This document shows, piece by piece, positions 9,649 through 18,728 of a stretch of DNA of 64,000 nucleotides; the stretch's first letter is position 1, and every line of letters starts with the position of its first letter. The position numbers were made by a program, and so were the translations under genes. This DNA comes from Xanthomonas sp. NCPPB 1128. GTDB lineage: Bacteria; Pseudomonadota; Gammaproteobacteria; Xanthomonadales; Xanthomonadaceae. The DNA is taken from positions 173,874-237,873 of the forward strand of contig NZ_LFME01000003.1 in assembly GCF_001043115.1 (NCBI RefSeq), given 5' to 3'. A model generated the notes under the pieces. That model ran no database searches, was not told the DNA's origin, and was given only the letters and a program-made list of their open reading frames with translations.

Positions 9649-10311
9649 ATGGGCCACTGGACCACACTCGACACCGCTCACGGCCAGGTTTCCGCCTGGC
9701 ACGCCCTGCCCGAGGGCACGCCGCGCGGCGGCCTGGTCGTCATCCAGGAGATCTTCGGGGTGACCGACTACATCCGCGAGGTCGCCGACCGCTACGCCGC
9801 GCACGGCTACGCAGTGCTGGCGCCGGCGCTGTTCGACCCGGTCGAGAAGGACGCGCAGCTGGCCTACGACCAGGACGGCGTGCGCCATGGCCTGGAACTG
9901 GTCGGCGCACTCGGCTTCGACCGTGCCCTGGACATCGTGCAGGCGGCCGCGCAGGCGCTGGCGCCGGCCGGCAAGGTCGGCACGCTGGGCTACTGCTGGG
10001 GCGGCAGCGTCGCGCTGCTGGCGGCACTGCGCCTGGGCCTGCCCTCGGTGAGCTACTACGGCGGCCGCAACACCCAGTTCCTGGACGAGACGCCGAAGGC
10101 GCCGGTGCTGTTCCACTTCGGTGCGCAGGACGGCAGCATCCCGGCCGAGTCGATTCAGCAACATCGCGAGAAGCTGCCGCAGATGCAGACCTTCGTCTAC
10201 CCGGCCGGGCACGGCTTCGACCGCCATGTGGACCCGAACCACTACGACGCCGACAGCGCCGAACTCGCCCGCGAACGCAGCCTGGCGTTCCTCGCCGAGC
10301 ACCTGGGCTGA
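9649..10311 (+). CDS. Dienelactone hydrolase family protein
   Basis: Cytoplasmic alpha/beta hydrolase of 220 aa in the dienelactone hydrolase family. The catalytic triad is visible as C116 in GYCWGG, D161 in FGAQDGSIP and H188 in YPAGHGF, with the activating-type Glu near residue 34 in VIQEIFG. The Cys nucleophile is the family hallmark. There are no other aromatic-degradation genes here, so it is probably a general esterase/lactonase rather than part of a chlorocatechol pathway. It is the first gene of an apparent operon: the HIT gene starts 8 nt after its stop. Confidence 0.9.
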   Translation: MGHWTTLDTAHGQVSAWHALPEGTPRGGLVVIQEIFGVTDYIREVADRYAAHGYAVLAPALFDPVEKDAQLAYDQDGVRHGLELVGALGFDRALDIVQAAAQALAPAGKVGTLGYCWGGSVALLAALRLGLPSVSYYGGRNTQFLDETPKAPVLFHFGAQDGSIPAESIQQHREKLPQMQTFVYPAGHGFDRHVDPNHYDADSAELARERSLAFLAEHLG

Positions 10312-10319
10312 GCCACGGC

Positions 10320-10727
10320 GTGGCCGACTTCGTCCTCGACCCGCGGCTGCAGGCCGACAGCGCGTTCGTCGCCGACGGGCCGCTGTCGCAGGTGCGGCTG
10401 ATGGACGACGCGCGCTTCCCGTGGCTGCTGCTGGTGCCGCGGGTGGCCGAGGCCAGCGAGTGGATCGACCTGGACGGCGGCCAGCAGCGCCTGCTGCTGG
10501 CCGAGATCAACCAGCTTTCGCAGTTGCTGCGGCAGGAGCCGGGCGTGCACAAGCTCAACATCGGCGCGCTGGGCAACGTGGTGCGACAACTGCACGTGCA
10601 CGTGCTGGGGCGGCATCCCGGCGATGCCGCCTGGCCCGGCCCGGTGTGGGGCAGCGGCGCGGCACAGCGGATCCCGGCCGAGGAACTGCAGGCGCGTGTT
10701 GCGGCGTGGCGCCAGCGGCTACGATAG
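10320..10727 (+). CDS. HIT-domain protein
   Basis: A histidine-triad (HIT) superfamily protein of 135 aa with a GTG start 8 nt downstream of the hydrolase gene. The motif reads QLHVHVLGRH: the first two triad histidines are present, but the third canonical position is Leu. This small proteobacterial subfamily also has a conserved AWPGPVWG segment, present after the motif. HIT proteins are nucleotide hydrolases or transferases; the substrate is unknown here. It is likely co-transcribed with its two neighbours. Confidence 0.87.
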   Translation: MADFVLDPRLQADSAFVADGPLSQVRLMDDARFPWLLLVPRVAEASEWIDLDGGQQRLLLAEINQLSQLLRQEPGVHKLNIGALGNVVRQLHVHVLGRHPGDAAWPGPVWGSGAAQRIPAEELQARVAAWRQRLR

Positions 10728-10755
10728 GCGCCCTTTTTGCGGAAGCCGCGCCTCC

Positions 10756-10923
10756 ATGAAATCCAACGTGATCGCCGCCATCGTGCTGATCGTGATCGGC
10801 CTGGTGTTCCTGGCCAACAACCTGGGCTGGACCAACCTGAACCTGGGCCGGCTGATCGCCACCTGGTGGCCGGCGATCCTGGTCGCGGTCGGCGTCGGCA
10901 TGTTGTTCGGCCGCGGAAAGTAG
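10756..10923 (+). CDS. Small two-helix membrane protein (LiaI/LiaF-like)
   Basis: A 55-aa protein made almost entirely of two hydrophobic helices (about residues 4–20 and 33–50) joined by an NNLGWTNLNLGRL turn and ending GMLFGRGK. This is the form of the LiaF/LiaI-type transmembrane region (DUF5668). ATG at 10756, 28 nt after the HIT gene stop, so probably the third gene of that operon. Function unknown. Confidence 0.75.
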   Translation: MKSNVIAAIVLIVIGLVFLANNLGWTNLNLGRLIATWWPAILVAVGVGMLFGRGK

Positions 10924-10931
10924 TTGGAGCC

Positions 10932-10959
10932 GGGAGTGGGGATTAGGGAGTGGGGATTC
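10932..10959. repeat. Four-heptamer array (GGGAGTG GGGATTA GGGAGTG GGGATTC)
   Basis: Four consecutive 7-mers of the GGG[A]NNN family total 28 bp, immediately after the stop codon of the small membrane protein. A reverse-complement partial copy (gattccccactcc) follows at about 10968–10980, so the transcript can form a hairpin. Three further 28-bp arrays are at 58128, 58324 and 63953. Confidence 0.8.
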
Positions 10960-11055
10960 GCTAAGGCGATTCCCCACTCCAGACGCGTGTGTCGCGCGGG
11001 CGGCTTGCTGGCGCGCCCCTGCTAGAGGCAGGGGCGCCGTCTCGCGACTGCGCGC

Positions 11056-11580
11056 TCAGCGGCGGACGTTGACCACGCGGGTGCCGGCGATCAGGTCGTG
11101 CAGGCAACGCTTGTCCTGGCGGAAGATGAACAGCGCGTCCACCAGGGCGTAGATGCCGCCCACGATCGGCACCAGCGAGATCGCCTGGGTCGGCAGATAA
11201 CGCAGCGCGATCAGGCGCCAGAACGGCGGCTGCCCACCGTCGAGGTCGGCGATGCGGATCCACAGCAGCTTCTTGCCCCAGGTCTGGCCGGTCTTGGCCA
11301 GCGGGTAGCCCTGCACCAGCAGGAAGATCACCATGCCCAGCACGCCGTAGCCGAGCGTGGTCAGGAACGACACCTGCACGCCGCTGCGTGCGGCTTCCAT
11401 GACCTTGCCGAAATAGCCGGTCAGCGCCGCCACCGGCAGGAACGTCGCCAGCGAAATCACGCCGTCGATCAGCGCCGCGCCGAGGCGCTCGCCGCGGCCG
11501 GCCAGGACCTCGCCGGAGGCGCCCGGCAGCGCGGGAGGCAACACCGCGTCGGGGGCCTGGTAGGGATTGGGGTCGTTCAT
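11056..11580 (-). CDS. RDD-family membrane protein
   Basis: A 174-aa integral membrane protein of the RDD family. The N-terminus is a short Pro-rich cytoplasmic tail (NPYQAPDAVLPPALPG). The RDD-type helix holds GERLGAALIDGVI (residues 30–42), followed by hydrophobic helices near 40–60, 75–95 and 130–155; GKKLLWIRI and DKRCLHDLIAGTRVV are typical family segments. RDD proteins are mostly uncharacterised, with some linked to ion exchange or transport. It lies 40 nt downstream of dcd on the same strand, probably in one transcript. Confidence 0.85.
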   Translation of the reverse strand: MNDPNPYQAPDAVLPPALPGASGEVLAGRGERLGAALIDGVISLATFLPVAALTGYFGKVMEAARSGVQVSFLTTLGYGVLGMVIFLLVQGYPLAKTGQTWGKKLLWIRIADLDGGQPPFWRLIALRYLPTQAISLVPIVGGIYALVDALFIFRQDKRCLHDLIAGTRVVNVRR

Positions 11581-11620
11581 TGCGCGCTCCTTGTGCTGTC
11601 GAAAGGAAGGGAGTGGGAGA

Positions 11621-12193
<573 letters not shown>

Positions 12194-12321
12194 GGGGCTT
12201 CCTGATGCGGTGGCGGCGGCCGCAGCCTGCGCGCCGGGAACGCGACCGGCGGATGGGGCCGGCCGCAATAGCGGGCGATTCTATCCGGTGCAGGGCCTTC
12301 GCGGCAGGCGCCGCGCGCCGC

Positions 12322-13173
12322 TCAGCGCAACGCCGCGGAGATCGGGATCGCCGCGCGCGGGCGCTTGCGCAGTTCCTCGGTCAGGCGCTGCGCGGTGGCC
12401 AGGTAGGCCTGCGCCGCGGCCGACTCCGGCGCCGCCACCACCACCGGGGTGCCGGCGTCACCCTGCTCGCGGATCGCGATCGCCAGCGGCAGCGATCCCA
12501 ACAGCGGCACGCCGTACTGCTGCGCCATGCGCTGGCCGCCGCCCTCGCCGAACAGGTGCTCGACATGACCACACTGGCTGCAGGTGTGCACCGCCATGTT
12601 CTCGACGATGCCCAGCACCGGCACCTCGACCTTCTCGAACATCTTCAGCGCCTTCTTCGCGTCCAGCGTGGCGATGTCCTGCGGGGTGGTGACGATCACC
12701 GCGCCGGCCACCGGGATCTTCTGCGCCAGGGTCAGCTGGATGTCGCCGGTGCCGGGCGGCAGGTCGATCAGCAGGTAGTCCAGGTCGTCCCACAGCGTGT
12801 CGGCGAACAACTGGGTGAGCGCCGAGGTCGCCATCGGGCCACGCCAGATCATCGGCGTGTCCTGGTCCACCAGCAGCCCGATCGACATGGCCTCGATGCC
12901 GAAGGCGCGCATCGGCTCGATGCGCTTGTCGTCAGGACTATCGGGGCGCCCGCTCAGGCCGAGCATGGCCGGCACGCTGGGGCCGTAGACGTCGGCATCC
13001 AGCACCCCGACGCGTGCGCCCTGACGCTGCAGGGCCAGCGCCAGGTTCACCGCAGTGGTGGACTTGCCCACTCCCCCCTTGCCGGAACCGACGGCAATGA
13101 CGTTGCGGATGCGTGGATGCGGGGCGAGCTTGGGCTGGACGGCATGGGCGGGGAGACGCGGGCGTTCGGTCAT
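12322..13173 (-). CDS. apbC: Iron–sulfur cluster carrier protein Mrp/ApbC
   Basis: P-loop ATPase of 283 aa that carries Fe–S clusters to apo-proteins. The deviant Walker A GSGKGGVGKST is at residues 29–39, the switch region LDADVYGPS at 58–66, and the cluster-binding CxxC (C198, C201) lies in HTCSQCGH. Unlike E. coli Mrp it lacks the longer N-terminal MIP18-like domain; only about 22 residues precede the P-loop region. The start at 13173 is chosen over the in-frame ATG at 13209 because MTERPRLPAH fits the family better. Confidence 0.93.
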   Translation of the reverse strand: MTERPRLPAHAVQPKLAPHPRIRNVIAVGSGKGGVGKSTTAVNLALALQRQGARVGVLDADVYGPSVPAMLGLSGRPDSPDDKRIEPMRAFGIEAMSIGLLVDQDTPMIWRGPMATSALTQLFADTLWDDLDYLLIDLPPGTGDIQLTLAQKIPVAGAVIVTTPQDIATLDAKKALKMFEKVEVPVLGIVENMAVHTCSQCGHVEHLFGEGGGQRMAQQYGVPLLGSLPLAIAIREQGDAGTPVVVAAPESAAAQAYLATAQRLTEELRKRPRAAIPISAALR

Positions 13174-13876
13174 CGGAAAACTCAACAAGAAAGCGTCGGC
13201 GCCGCACACGGGCGTGCGCTGGACGAAAGGGAGACATGGACCGCGAATGGGGCCGCGGACAGCGGCAGCGTCGCGGGCCGCACAGACACATGACTATACA
13301 AGTGTGCCGGTGCCGGGTCCCGCGTCGCGGGCGACGCGACACTGGGCGAATTTGCGCAAATGGCCTCCAACACCGACCGCCACCCGCCTTCCGCAGGCGG
13401 CCGCCATCGTCGAGCGCACCTGCCCGCGCAGCCGCTGGACCAACGCTTGGCGTACTGCGGGCGAGGCGGCGGGTACACGACCGCCCCACGATGGCGAAAC
13501 GCACTCACCGAAGTGGTGCAGCGGCGAGCGCACCCGGACGCCGGCTCCGTTGGCGCAGCCCTGCCGGCGCGGGGTCTGCCGAGGTGCGTGCCAACGCAGC
13601 ACCGCGCCGTTCAGCAACCTGTCCACACAACGCCCCGCAATGGTGCAAAGCAGCGTGAAAATGGTTCTCACTGCCACCCAGTGCCGGCATTTGCCGACGT
13701 TTCCCACCCGATCGCGGCACTTTTCGCTTGTAGACGAAAAAAGTGACACCCATGTACAAACGGCGTTAAGTCCGTGTTACGTTTGGGTTGATCGCAGGAT
13801 GCGGTCCCACTTTCAAGGCACATGTCGCGGCACGAGGCCCCTCGCCTTATCGATTGATTTTCGGGGATAGAGAAAG
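13174..13876. other. Long non-coding region upstream of a TonB receptor
   Basis: About 700 bp separates the divergent mrp and TonB-receptor genes. The open frames within it have no recognisable protein features. The last ~200 bp are less GC-rich and include the inverted repeat at 13718–13745, suggesting a regulated promoter with a long 5' leader. No tRNA or known riboswitch was recognised. Confidence 0.5.
13718..13745. promoter_or_regulatory. Inverted repeat upstream of TonB receptor 1 (possible operator)
   Basis: CACTTTTCG (13718–13726) is mirrored by CGAAAAAAGTG (13735–13745), an imperfect palindrome with a two-base insertion. It lies about 130 bp upstream of the receptor start in an AT-enriched stretch. 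A regulator-binding role is inferred from position only. Confidence 0.3.
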
Positions 13877-16699
13877 ATGACTGCTCGTCATACTCGTAGT
13901 TTCAAGCACAGCCACCTGAGTGCCGCGCTGGCCTCCGCCCTGCTTGTTCCGGCTGCGTTTGCCGCCTTTGCGCAGGACGCCACGACCGATGACAAGACCG
14001 ACAAGGCGACGAATCTCGACAAGATCACCGTCACCGGGTCGCTGATCCCGCAGACCGAGATCGAGACCGCCACGCCGGTCACCACGATCAATGCCGAAGA
14101 GATCAAGGCGCGCGGCTTCAGCACCGTCGCCGACGTGCTGCAGAAGAGCTCGTTCGCCACCGGCGGCGTGCAGGGCGGGCAGAGCTCGGGCACCTTCACC
14201 CAGGGCGCGAAGACGGTGAGCCTGTTCGGCCTGCCGCCGGGCTACGTGAAGTACCTGATCGACGGCCGCCCGATGTCGAACTATCCGGCGCTGTACAACG
14301 GCAGCGACACGTTCAACAACATCAGCGGCATTCCGATCGACCTGGTCGACCGCATCGAAATCCTGCCGGGCGGCCAGTCGTCGCTGTACGGCTCCGACGC
14401 CATCGCCGGCGTGATCAACGTCATCCTCAAGAAGAAGATGGACGGCGCGGTGTTCAGCATCCGCGGCGGCGGCTTCTCCGAGGGCGGCGGCAGCAACTTC
14501 CGCACCACCTTCGCCGACGGCTGGACCTCGGCCGATGGCCGCACCAGCATCCTGGGCGGCGTGCAGTACGAAGAGAAGGATCCGATCTGGGCCTACCAGC
14601 GCGACCTGACCAAGCAGTTCAACACCCAGGGCTACAACGCCCAGCTGCCGAGCCGCGACTTCTTGGTCTACAGCCCGTTCACCAGCTACAAGTTCCTCGA
14701 CCCGAACAACTGCAACAACGTGTCCGGCCTGTTCGGCGGAACCATCGCCAAGCAGCAGCGCCCGGGCTTCGGCGACACCTACTACTGCGGCTCCAAGTAC
14801 ACCCCGGGCTATCGCACCCTGGACAGCGGCACCAAGTCGCTGCAGGCCTACATCCACGGCACCCATGACCTGAACGACAACGTGCAGCTGTACGGCGACG
14901 TGCTCTACAGCCACGACGAGGTCAAGTTCAACTCCGGCTCCAACTACATCTGGTGGGGCACCGCTGCCGACTTTGGCTATTACTACGATCCGAAGGTGGG
15001 CGACCTGCTGAACCTGCAGCGCTCGTTCGCGCCGGAAGAAATGGGCATCAACGGCATCAAGGACACGATGAGCCGCAACAAGAGCGACTCGGTGCGCGTG
15101 ACCTTCGGCGCCCAGGGCCAGCTCGGCCAGTCGAGCTGGGACTACGATGCCGGCGTCACCTACACCCAGTACAAGCTGGAGGAGCGCCAGCTGGTCCGCT
15201 ACAAGAACGCGATCGACCAGTTCTTCGTGAACCGCGTGCTGGGTCCGCAGCTCGGCCTGGATCCGCTGTACGACACCTATCCGGTGTATTCGCCGAACTA
15301 CGCAGCGTTCTACTCGCCGATCAGCCAGGCCGACTTCGCCAGCTTCACCGGCCAGGCCACCAACAAGAGCAAGACCTCCGACGGCATGCTTCGCGTCCAG
15401 GCCACCAACGGCAAGCTGTTCAGCCTGCCCGGCGGTGATGCCGGCCTGGCCGTGGTCGGCGAATACGGCAAGCAGAAGTGGGACTACGCGCCGGATCCGG
15501 TGATCCTCAACGGTGAAGTCTGGGGCCTGACCTCGGTGGCCGGCGGCGGCCAGCGCGACCGCTACGCGCTGACCTCGGAACTGCGCATGCCGGTGTTCGA
15601 CCCGCTGACCATCACCCTGGCCGGCCGCTACGATGCGTTCAAGGCCAGCGGCCGCACCATCGACAAGCCGACCTACAGCATCTCGCTGGAGTACCGTCCG
15701 TTCGAAACCCTGCTGCTGCGCGGCAAGTACGGCACCGCGTTCCGCGCGCCGACCCTGTCCGACCTGTACCAGGGCCAGAGCGGCTACTACAGCAGCGTCG
15801 TCGACTACTACCAGTGCGCGCGCCGCGGCTACCTGCCGGGCAACACCGACAACTGCCCGGCCGCCTTCTCCAGCCGTCAGTTCCGCGGGACGCAGTCGGG
15901 CAACCTGGACCTGAAGCCGATCAATGCCGACGTGTGGAGCGCCGGCTTCGTGTGGTCTCCGGTGGACCGCATGGCGCTGACCGTCGACTACCTCAACTGG
16001 GACATCAGCGATGAAGTCACCCAGCAGAGCGCCGACGGCCTGAGCCTGCAAGATTACCGCTGCCGCGCCGGCATCGACGATGCCGCCTCGGCGCTGTGCC
16101 AGGCCACGTTCGCCCAGGTCACCCGCAACGCCGCCGGCCAGATCACCAACATCTACACGCCGAAGATCAACGTCTCCAACCAGAAGCTGGAAGCGGTCAC
16201 TGCCTCGTTCCGCTATGGCTACGACTTCGGCCGCTGGGGCGACCTGAGCACCATCGCCAGCTACAGCGAGAACCTGCGCCACAAGTATGTGCGCTACACG
16301 GGCGATACGCCGGTGGACCTGCTGAACGATCCGTACTGGAGCACCGACCCGAAGCGCAAGGCCGACGCGTCGCTGACCTGGGACATCGGCAAGTTCTCGA
16401 CCACCTGGTACGCGAGCTGGTTCGACAAGACCCCGAACTACGCGGCGACCGTCGCACCGGCCGGCTATGCCTCCCCGCGCGCCGGCAAGCTGCCGTCGCA
16501 CATCACCCACAACGCCAGCGTGACCTACAAGGCGTTCGAGGGCATGGAGCTGTCGCTGATGATGACCAACGTGTTCAACAAGATGCCGCCGCTGGACAAG
16601 TCCTACCCGGGCAGCGCGCAGTGGGCGTACAACGATTACAACTTCGATGTGTACGGCCGTGCGTACTACCTGGAAATGCGTTACTCGTTCGGCAAGTAA
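13877..16699 (+). CDS. TonB-dependent outer-membrane receptor 1
   Basis: A 940-aa outer-membrane receptor with a signal peptide (residues 1–32, ending AFAQ). A TonB-box-like segment, DKITVTGS (49–56), is followed by the plug domain (PVTTINAEEI…DVLQKSS, LIDGRP, VDRIEILPGGQSSLYGSDAIAGVINVIL). A 22-strand beta-barrel follows, with the final strand ending MRYSFGK. It belongs to the large Xanthomonad receptor class lacking an N-terminal anti-sigma-signalling domain, and no fecI/fecR genes are adjacent. Ligand unknown. A strong terminator follows directly. The family is shared with receptor 2 at 19133–21988. Confidence 0.94.
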   Translation: MTARHTRSFKHSHLSAALASALLVPAAFAAFAQDATTDDKTDKATNLDKITVTGSLIPQTEIETATPVTTINAEEIKARGFSTVADVLQKSSFATGGVQGGQSSGTFTQGAKTVSLFGLPPGYVKYLIDGRPMSNYPALYNGSDTFNNISGIPIDLVDRIEILPGGQSSLYGSDAIAGVINVILKKKMDGAVFSIRGGGFSEGGGSNFRTTFADGWTSADGRTSILGGVQYEEKDPIWAYQRDLTKQFNTQGYNAQLPSRDFLVYSPFTSYKFLDPNNCNNVSGLFGGTIAKQQRPGFGDTYYCGSKYTPGYRTLDSGTKSLQAYIHGTHDLNDNVQLYGDVLYSHDEVKFNSGSNYIWWGTAADFGYYYDPKVGDLLNLQRSFAPEEMGINGIKDTMSRNKSDSVRVTFGAQGQLGQSSWDYDAGVTYTQYKLEERQLVRYKNAIDQFFVNRVLGPQLGLDPLYDTYPVYSPNYAAFYSPISQADFASFTGQATNKSKTSDGMLRVQATNGKLFSLPGGDAGLAVVGEYGKQKWDYAPDPVILNGEVWGLTSVAGGGQRDRYALTSELRMPVFDPLTITLAGRYDAFKASGRTIDKPTYSISLEYRPFETLLLRGKYGTAFRAPTLSDLYQGQSGYYSSVVDYYQCARRGYLPGNTDNCPAAFSSRQFRGTQSGNLDLKPINADVWSAGFVWSPVDRMALTVDYLNWDISDEVTQQSADGLSLQDYRCRAGIDDAASALCQATFAQVTRNAAGQITNIYTPKINVSNQKLEAVTASFRYGYDFGRWGDLSTIASYSENLRHKYVRYTGDTPVDLLNDPYWSTDPKRKADASLTWDIGKFSTTWYASWFDKTPNYAATVAPAGYASPRAGKLPSHITHNASVTYKAFEGMELSLMMTNVFNKMPPLDKSYPGSAQWAYNDYNFDVYGRAYYLEMRYSFGK

Positions 16700-16716
16700 G
16701 AACGCGCGCATGCAAT

Positions 16717-16750
16717 GAAAGAACCCACCCGCGAGGGTGGGTTTTTTTTT
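16717..16750 (+). terminator. Rho-independent terminator after TonB receptor 1
   Basis: AACCCACCC (16722–16730), loop GCGA and GGGTGGGTT (16735–16743) form a perfect 9-bp stem followed by a run of nine Ts. It lies 20 nt after the receptor stop codon. Confidence 0.95.
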
Positions 16751-17162
16751 GCCTCGCATTCGCGGACTGCGCAGCCTCCAGGTCGGCGCAGATGCGTGCT
16801 CGTCCTGTGCTTTCGATCAGGCTCACGCGGTTTGCGCACGGCAGCGTCTCGGCATCAAGGCACCAGCGGATAGCCCGTGCTGTAGTCGTACAGAACGGAA
16901 CGGCCGTCGCCAACACGTCCAACGCTCACGCGGCTCTGCAGTTCGGATGCCGCAATGGATCCCATGGAGTGCCAAACTGCCGCGCCGCGACTTGGACCAG
17001 GCGGGGCCCGCCTGGTGCATTCGGGCAGCGTCGCCACAACACAAGAGCACGTAGCAGCCATCACCTGCCGCAGCACGCCTGTAGCGCGCCCGGCAGCGCG
17101 CCGGCCGCGAGCGCGACCGGTGACGGCATCGGCAGAGACCGGCCGGGCGGCTGCCCCGACCG
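16751..17162. other. Intergenic region after the terminator
   Basis: This 412-bp stretch separates the receptor-1 terminator from the 3' end of the minus-strand sulfotransferase gene. Apart from a doubtful short minus-strand frame (16855–17061) I see no gene, repeat or RNA. Confidence 0.4.
16855..17061 (-). CDS. Doubtful 68-aa open frame
   Basis: A short frame begins MAATCSCVVATLPEC and ends VLYDYSTGYPLVP. The C-terminal 30 residues have a plausible, non-shadow composition, but no homologue is recognised and the ribosome-binding site is weak (GCAGG directly before the ATG). It could be a small gene, a decayed remnant or chance. Listed for completeness only. Confidence 0.2.
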   Translation of the reverse strand: MAATCSCVVATLPECTRRAPPGPSRGAAVWHSMGSIAASELQSRVSVGRVGDGRSVLYDYSTGYPLVP

Positions 17163-18728
17163 TTACGGATAGAACGCCGACAACAGCGCCTTCAGTTCGT
17201 CCAGATCCTCGCCGTAGCGCTGCCAACGCCCCATGTAGGACCGCGTCATCGACGTGCGCACCTGCACCACGCTGGCGGTGGCCACCGGCGCCTGGTTCTG
17301 CTCGAAATGCAGGCAGGCCTCGTCCCACGGCAGGCCGCAGAAGTCCAGCAGGCGGCGCGTGGTCGGCTCCTGCGCGGTCACCAGGTCCTCGTAGTCGACC
17401 TGCAGGATGCGTTGCGGCAAGACCGCGCTCCAGTGCGCCATCAGCCGGTCGAACATCAGGAAGTAGCGGCCGACGTCCATCAGGTCGAAGGAATAGTCGT
17501 AGTACGGCGAGGACAGCGCGAACAACTGGCGGAAGTTGCTCAGGCAGGTGTCCATCGGATCGCGCCGCAGGCACACGATCTTCGCCTTCGGCAAGGCGCG
17601 CGCGATGTGGCCGGCGTAGAGGAAGTTGTGCGGCAGCTTGTCGACGAAGCGCGGCTTCAGCGCGGTGCCCGGACGCGTGGATTCGACGTAGCCGCGACCG
17701 AGCGCGCGCCAGTCCAGTCCCTGCACCTGGCTCAGCGTGGCGACATCGAGGATCTCCGGCGACGGCGTGCCGGTCAGGCGCTTGAGCACCACCGAGAAGT
17801 TCTGCAGTTCCCCGGCCGAGTGCACCTGCGGATGGCTGGACAGGATCCGGTCGACCAGCGTGGTGCCGCTGCGCGGCATGCCGATCACGAAGATCGGCTC
17901 TTCGCTCTCGAAACCCGGCACCGGCGCGTCGTCGGCACGGAAGGTGCGATGCAGGGCATCGAACAGGCGCGCGTCGCGCTCGGAGGTATAGCCGCGCGCA
18001 CGCTTGTGCACCGACTTGCCCTGCACATAGCCGCGAAACGCGGCGCGGTAATCGCCGAGATCCTCGTGCTCCTTGGCCAGCGCCAGGTTCAGGTGCAACA
18101 CCGCATCGGGATCGTCGCCGGCCGACGCCAGCGCGGCCTCGAGCAACGCCAGGTTGTTCTCCTGCGGCGTCCACTTGCGCAACTGCGACAGCGACAGATA
18201 CACCTTCCAGTAGCGCGGCTCCAGCGCCAGGCAGGCGCGGTACTCGGCCTCGGCCTCCTGCAGCCTGCCGGAGAACAGCAGCGAGGTTCCCAGGTTGTAG
18301 CGGAAGCTGGCCTGCTGCGGCGCCGCCTGCACCGCACGCGTGAACGCTTCCAGCGACGCGGCATGTTCGTTGACCTGGCTGTAGACCACGCCTAGCGTGT
18401 CCAGGGTATGCGCGTCGGTAGGCTGCAACGCCATCGCATGATCGGCGGAACGGTGCGCATCCTGCAGGAATCGGCCCATCGCCAGCACCCGCGCCAATTG
18501 CGCGGCGTAGTCGGCACGCTCGGGATTCAGGGTCGCGGCCTGGTGCAGGTGCATCGCCGCGACCTGCATCTGCTGCAGCTCCAGCGCCGCCACGCCGGCG
18601 ACGAAATGCACGCCCGGATGCTGCGGCAAGGCCTGCAGCAGATGTTGCGCGATCCGCAGCGCGTGCGGCCAGTCGCCGCGGTTGAGTGCCGCGATGGCCT
18701 GGTTGTAGAGCTGAACCTGTTCGCTCAT
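17163..18728 (-). CDS. TPR-repeat sulfotransferase
   Basis: A 521-aa protein combining tetratricopeptide repeats and a sulfotransferase domain. Residues 1–235 contain about six TPR-like helix pairs (for example YRYNLGTSLLFSGRLQEAEAE style repeats). The sulfotransferase domain (about 275–500) has the PAPS 5'-phosphosulfate loop GMPRSGTT (283–290) and the later region FVDKLPHNFLYAGHI and CLRRDPMDTCLSNF, matching the 3'-phosphate-binding segment. No signal peptide is seen with the start at 18728, so it is probably cytoplasmic. It is transcribed away from receptor 2 and lies between the two TonB-receptor genes, a frequent association in this bacterial group. Acceptor substrate unknown. Confidence 0.9.
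   Translation of the reverse strand: MSEQVQLYNQAIAALNRGDWPHALRIAQHLLQALPQHPGVHFVAGVAALELQQMQVAAMHLHQAATLNPERADYAAQLARVLAMGRFLQDAHRSADHAMALQPTDAHTLDTLGVVYSQVNEHAASLEAFTRAVQAAPQQASFRYNLGTSLLFSGRLQEAEAEYRACLALEPRYWKVYLSLSQLRKWTPQENNLALLEAALASAGDDPDAVLHLNLALAKEHEDLGDYRAAFRGYVQGKSVHKRARGYTSERDARLFDALHRTFRADDAPVPGFESEEPIFVIGMPRSGTTLVDRILSSHPQVHSAGELQNFSVVLKRLTGTPSPEILDVATLSQVQGLDWRALGRGYVESTRPGTALKPRFVDKLPHNFLYAGHIARALPKAKIVCLRRDPMDTCLSNFRQLFALSSPYYDYSFDLMDVGRYFLMFDRLMAHWSAVLPQRILQVDYEDLVTAQEPTTRRLLDFCGLPWDEACLHFEQNQAPVATASVVQVRTSMTRSYMGRWQRYGEDLDELKALLSAFYP

Noticed and set aside
13847..16759. 970-codon open frame on the minus strand, antisense to TonB receptor 1
   Set aside because: Composition (Val/Gly/Ala/Arg-rich, no conserved motifs) is that of a shadow frame in GC-rich DNA. 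The plus-strand frame has clear plug and barrel signatures.
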